NCBI GenBank assembly: GCA_958420075.1
Contig: CATZIM010000135.1
Location: 1 to 5,620, forward strand
Length of the DNA stretch: 5,620 bases
Direction: 5' to 3'
From: an uncultured Clostridia bacterium
GTDB taxonomy: Bacteria > Bacillota > Clostridia > Lachnospirales > Anaerotignaceae
The notes beneath the pieces were generated by a model, which searched no databases, was not told where the DNA came from, and saw only the letters and a list, made by a program, of their open reading frames with translations. This document shows positions 5,534 through 5,620 of the stretch, piece after piece (position 1 is the first letter of the stretch; each line of letters starts with the position of its first letter). A program made the position numbers and the translations under genes.

Positions 5534-5620
5534 ATGTCCCATGAAACATTGAGTGAAAAAGAGAAAGAGTTTTGCAGGGCATATGCAAAGGGGATGACAG
5601 CGCAGGAAGCGGCCAAGGCG
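5534..5620 (+). CDS. Terminase small subunit, N-terminal fragment (runs off the window)
   Basis: Terminase small subunits recognise phage DNA and hand it to the large-subunit motor for packaging into proheads. Only 29 codons are visible, open to the right edge. LSEKEKEFCRAYAKGMTAQE followed by AAKA matches the typical opening of the XtmA/Terminase_2 family (Lt-x-KqexFcrxYxxxxxAxxAAxxAGY), which begins an HTH DNA-binding domain. AAGGAGG at 5521-5527 lies 6 nt before ATG 5534; the ATG at 5541 is out of frame and stops at once. Together with the upstream sigma-like gene it marks the start of a phage packaging module. The identification rests on a short segment, but the context supports it. Confidence 0.78.
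   Translation, partial: MSHETLSEKEKEFCRAYAKGMTAQEAAKA

Overview
The window looks like the chromosome of a low-to-moderate GC anaerobic Bacillota, most likely in the class Clostridia. This rests on strong AGGAGG ribosome-binding sites, sigma-A-type promoters, a YwaC/RelP-type small alarmone synthetase, a three-segment membrane cardiolipin synthase and a Firmicute-type phage control region. The species cannot be named from the sequence. Gene content is dense: six genes are supported, the last cut by the right edge.

Left part (about 230-2614): an extended -10 promoter drives a two-gene operon. It encodes a small (p)ppGpp synthetase (GTG start at 290) and, overlapping it by 4 bp (ATGA), a membrane cardiolipin synthase with two intact HKD motifs. 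A strong intrinsic terminator closes the operon. The pair joins an alarmone stress signal to membrane lipid remodelling.

Middle (about 2678-4016): a single gene with its own promoter encodes an unusual type II membrane protein. It has a cytosolic JAMM/MPN-like domain with an incomplete metal site, a charged Arg-rich linker, one Cys-rich membrane helix, and an exported LysM domain. It ends at a long hairpin with T tracts on both strands, which also terminates the convergent gene to its right.

Right part (about 4035-5620): a phage-like control module. A CI/LexA-type self-cleaving repressor on the minus strand faces away from a rightward unit holding a sigma-region-4-like late regulator and then the start of a terminase small subunit. 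The two divergent promoters are back to back. The spacer of the rightward one contains a palindrome, GAAC-aggt-GTTC, very close to the Gram-positive LexA box. The leader and the gap before the terminase carry several direct repeats spaced exactly 10 bp. No integrase or replication gene lies between repressor and terminase, so the layout recalls PBSX-type defective prophages or gene-transfer-agent-like elements (repressor, sigma-like factor, xtmA) rather than a complete temperate phage. That reading is an inference, because the element continues beyond the window.
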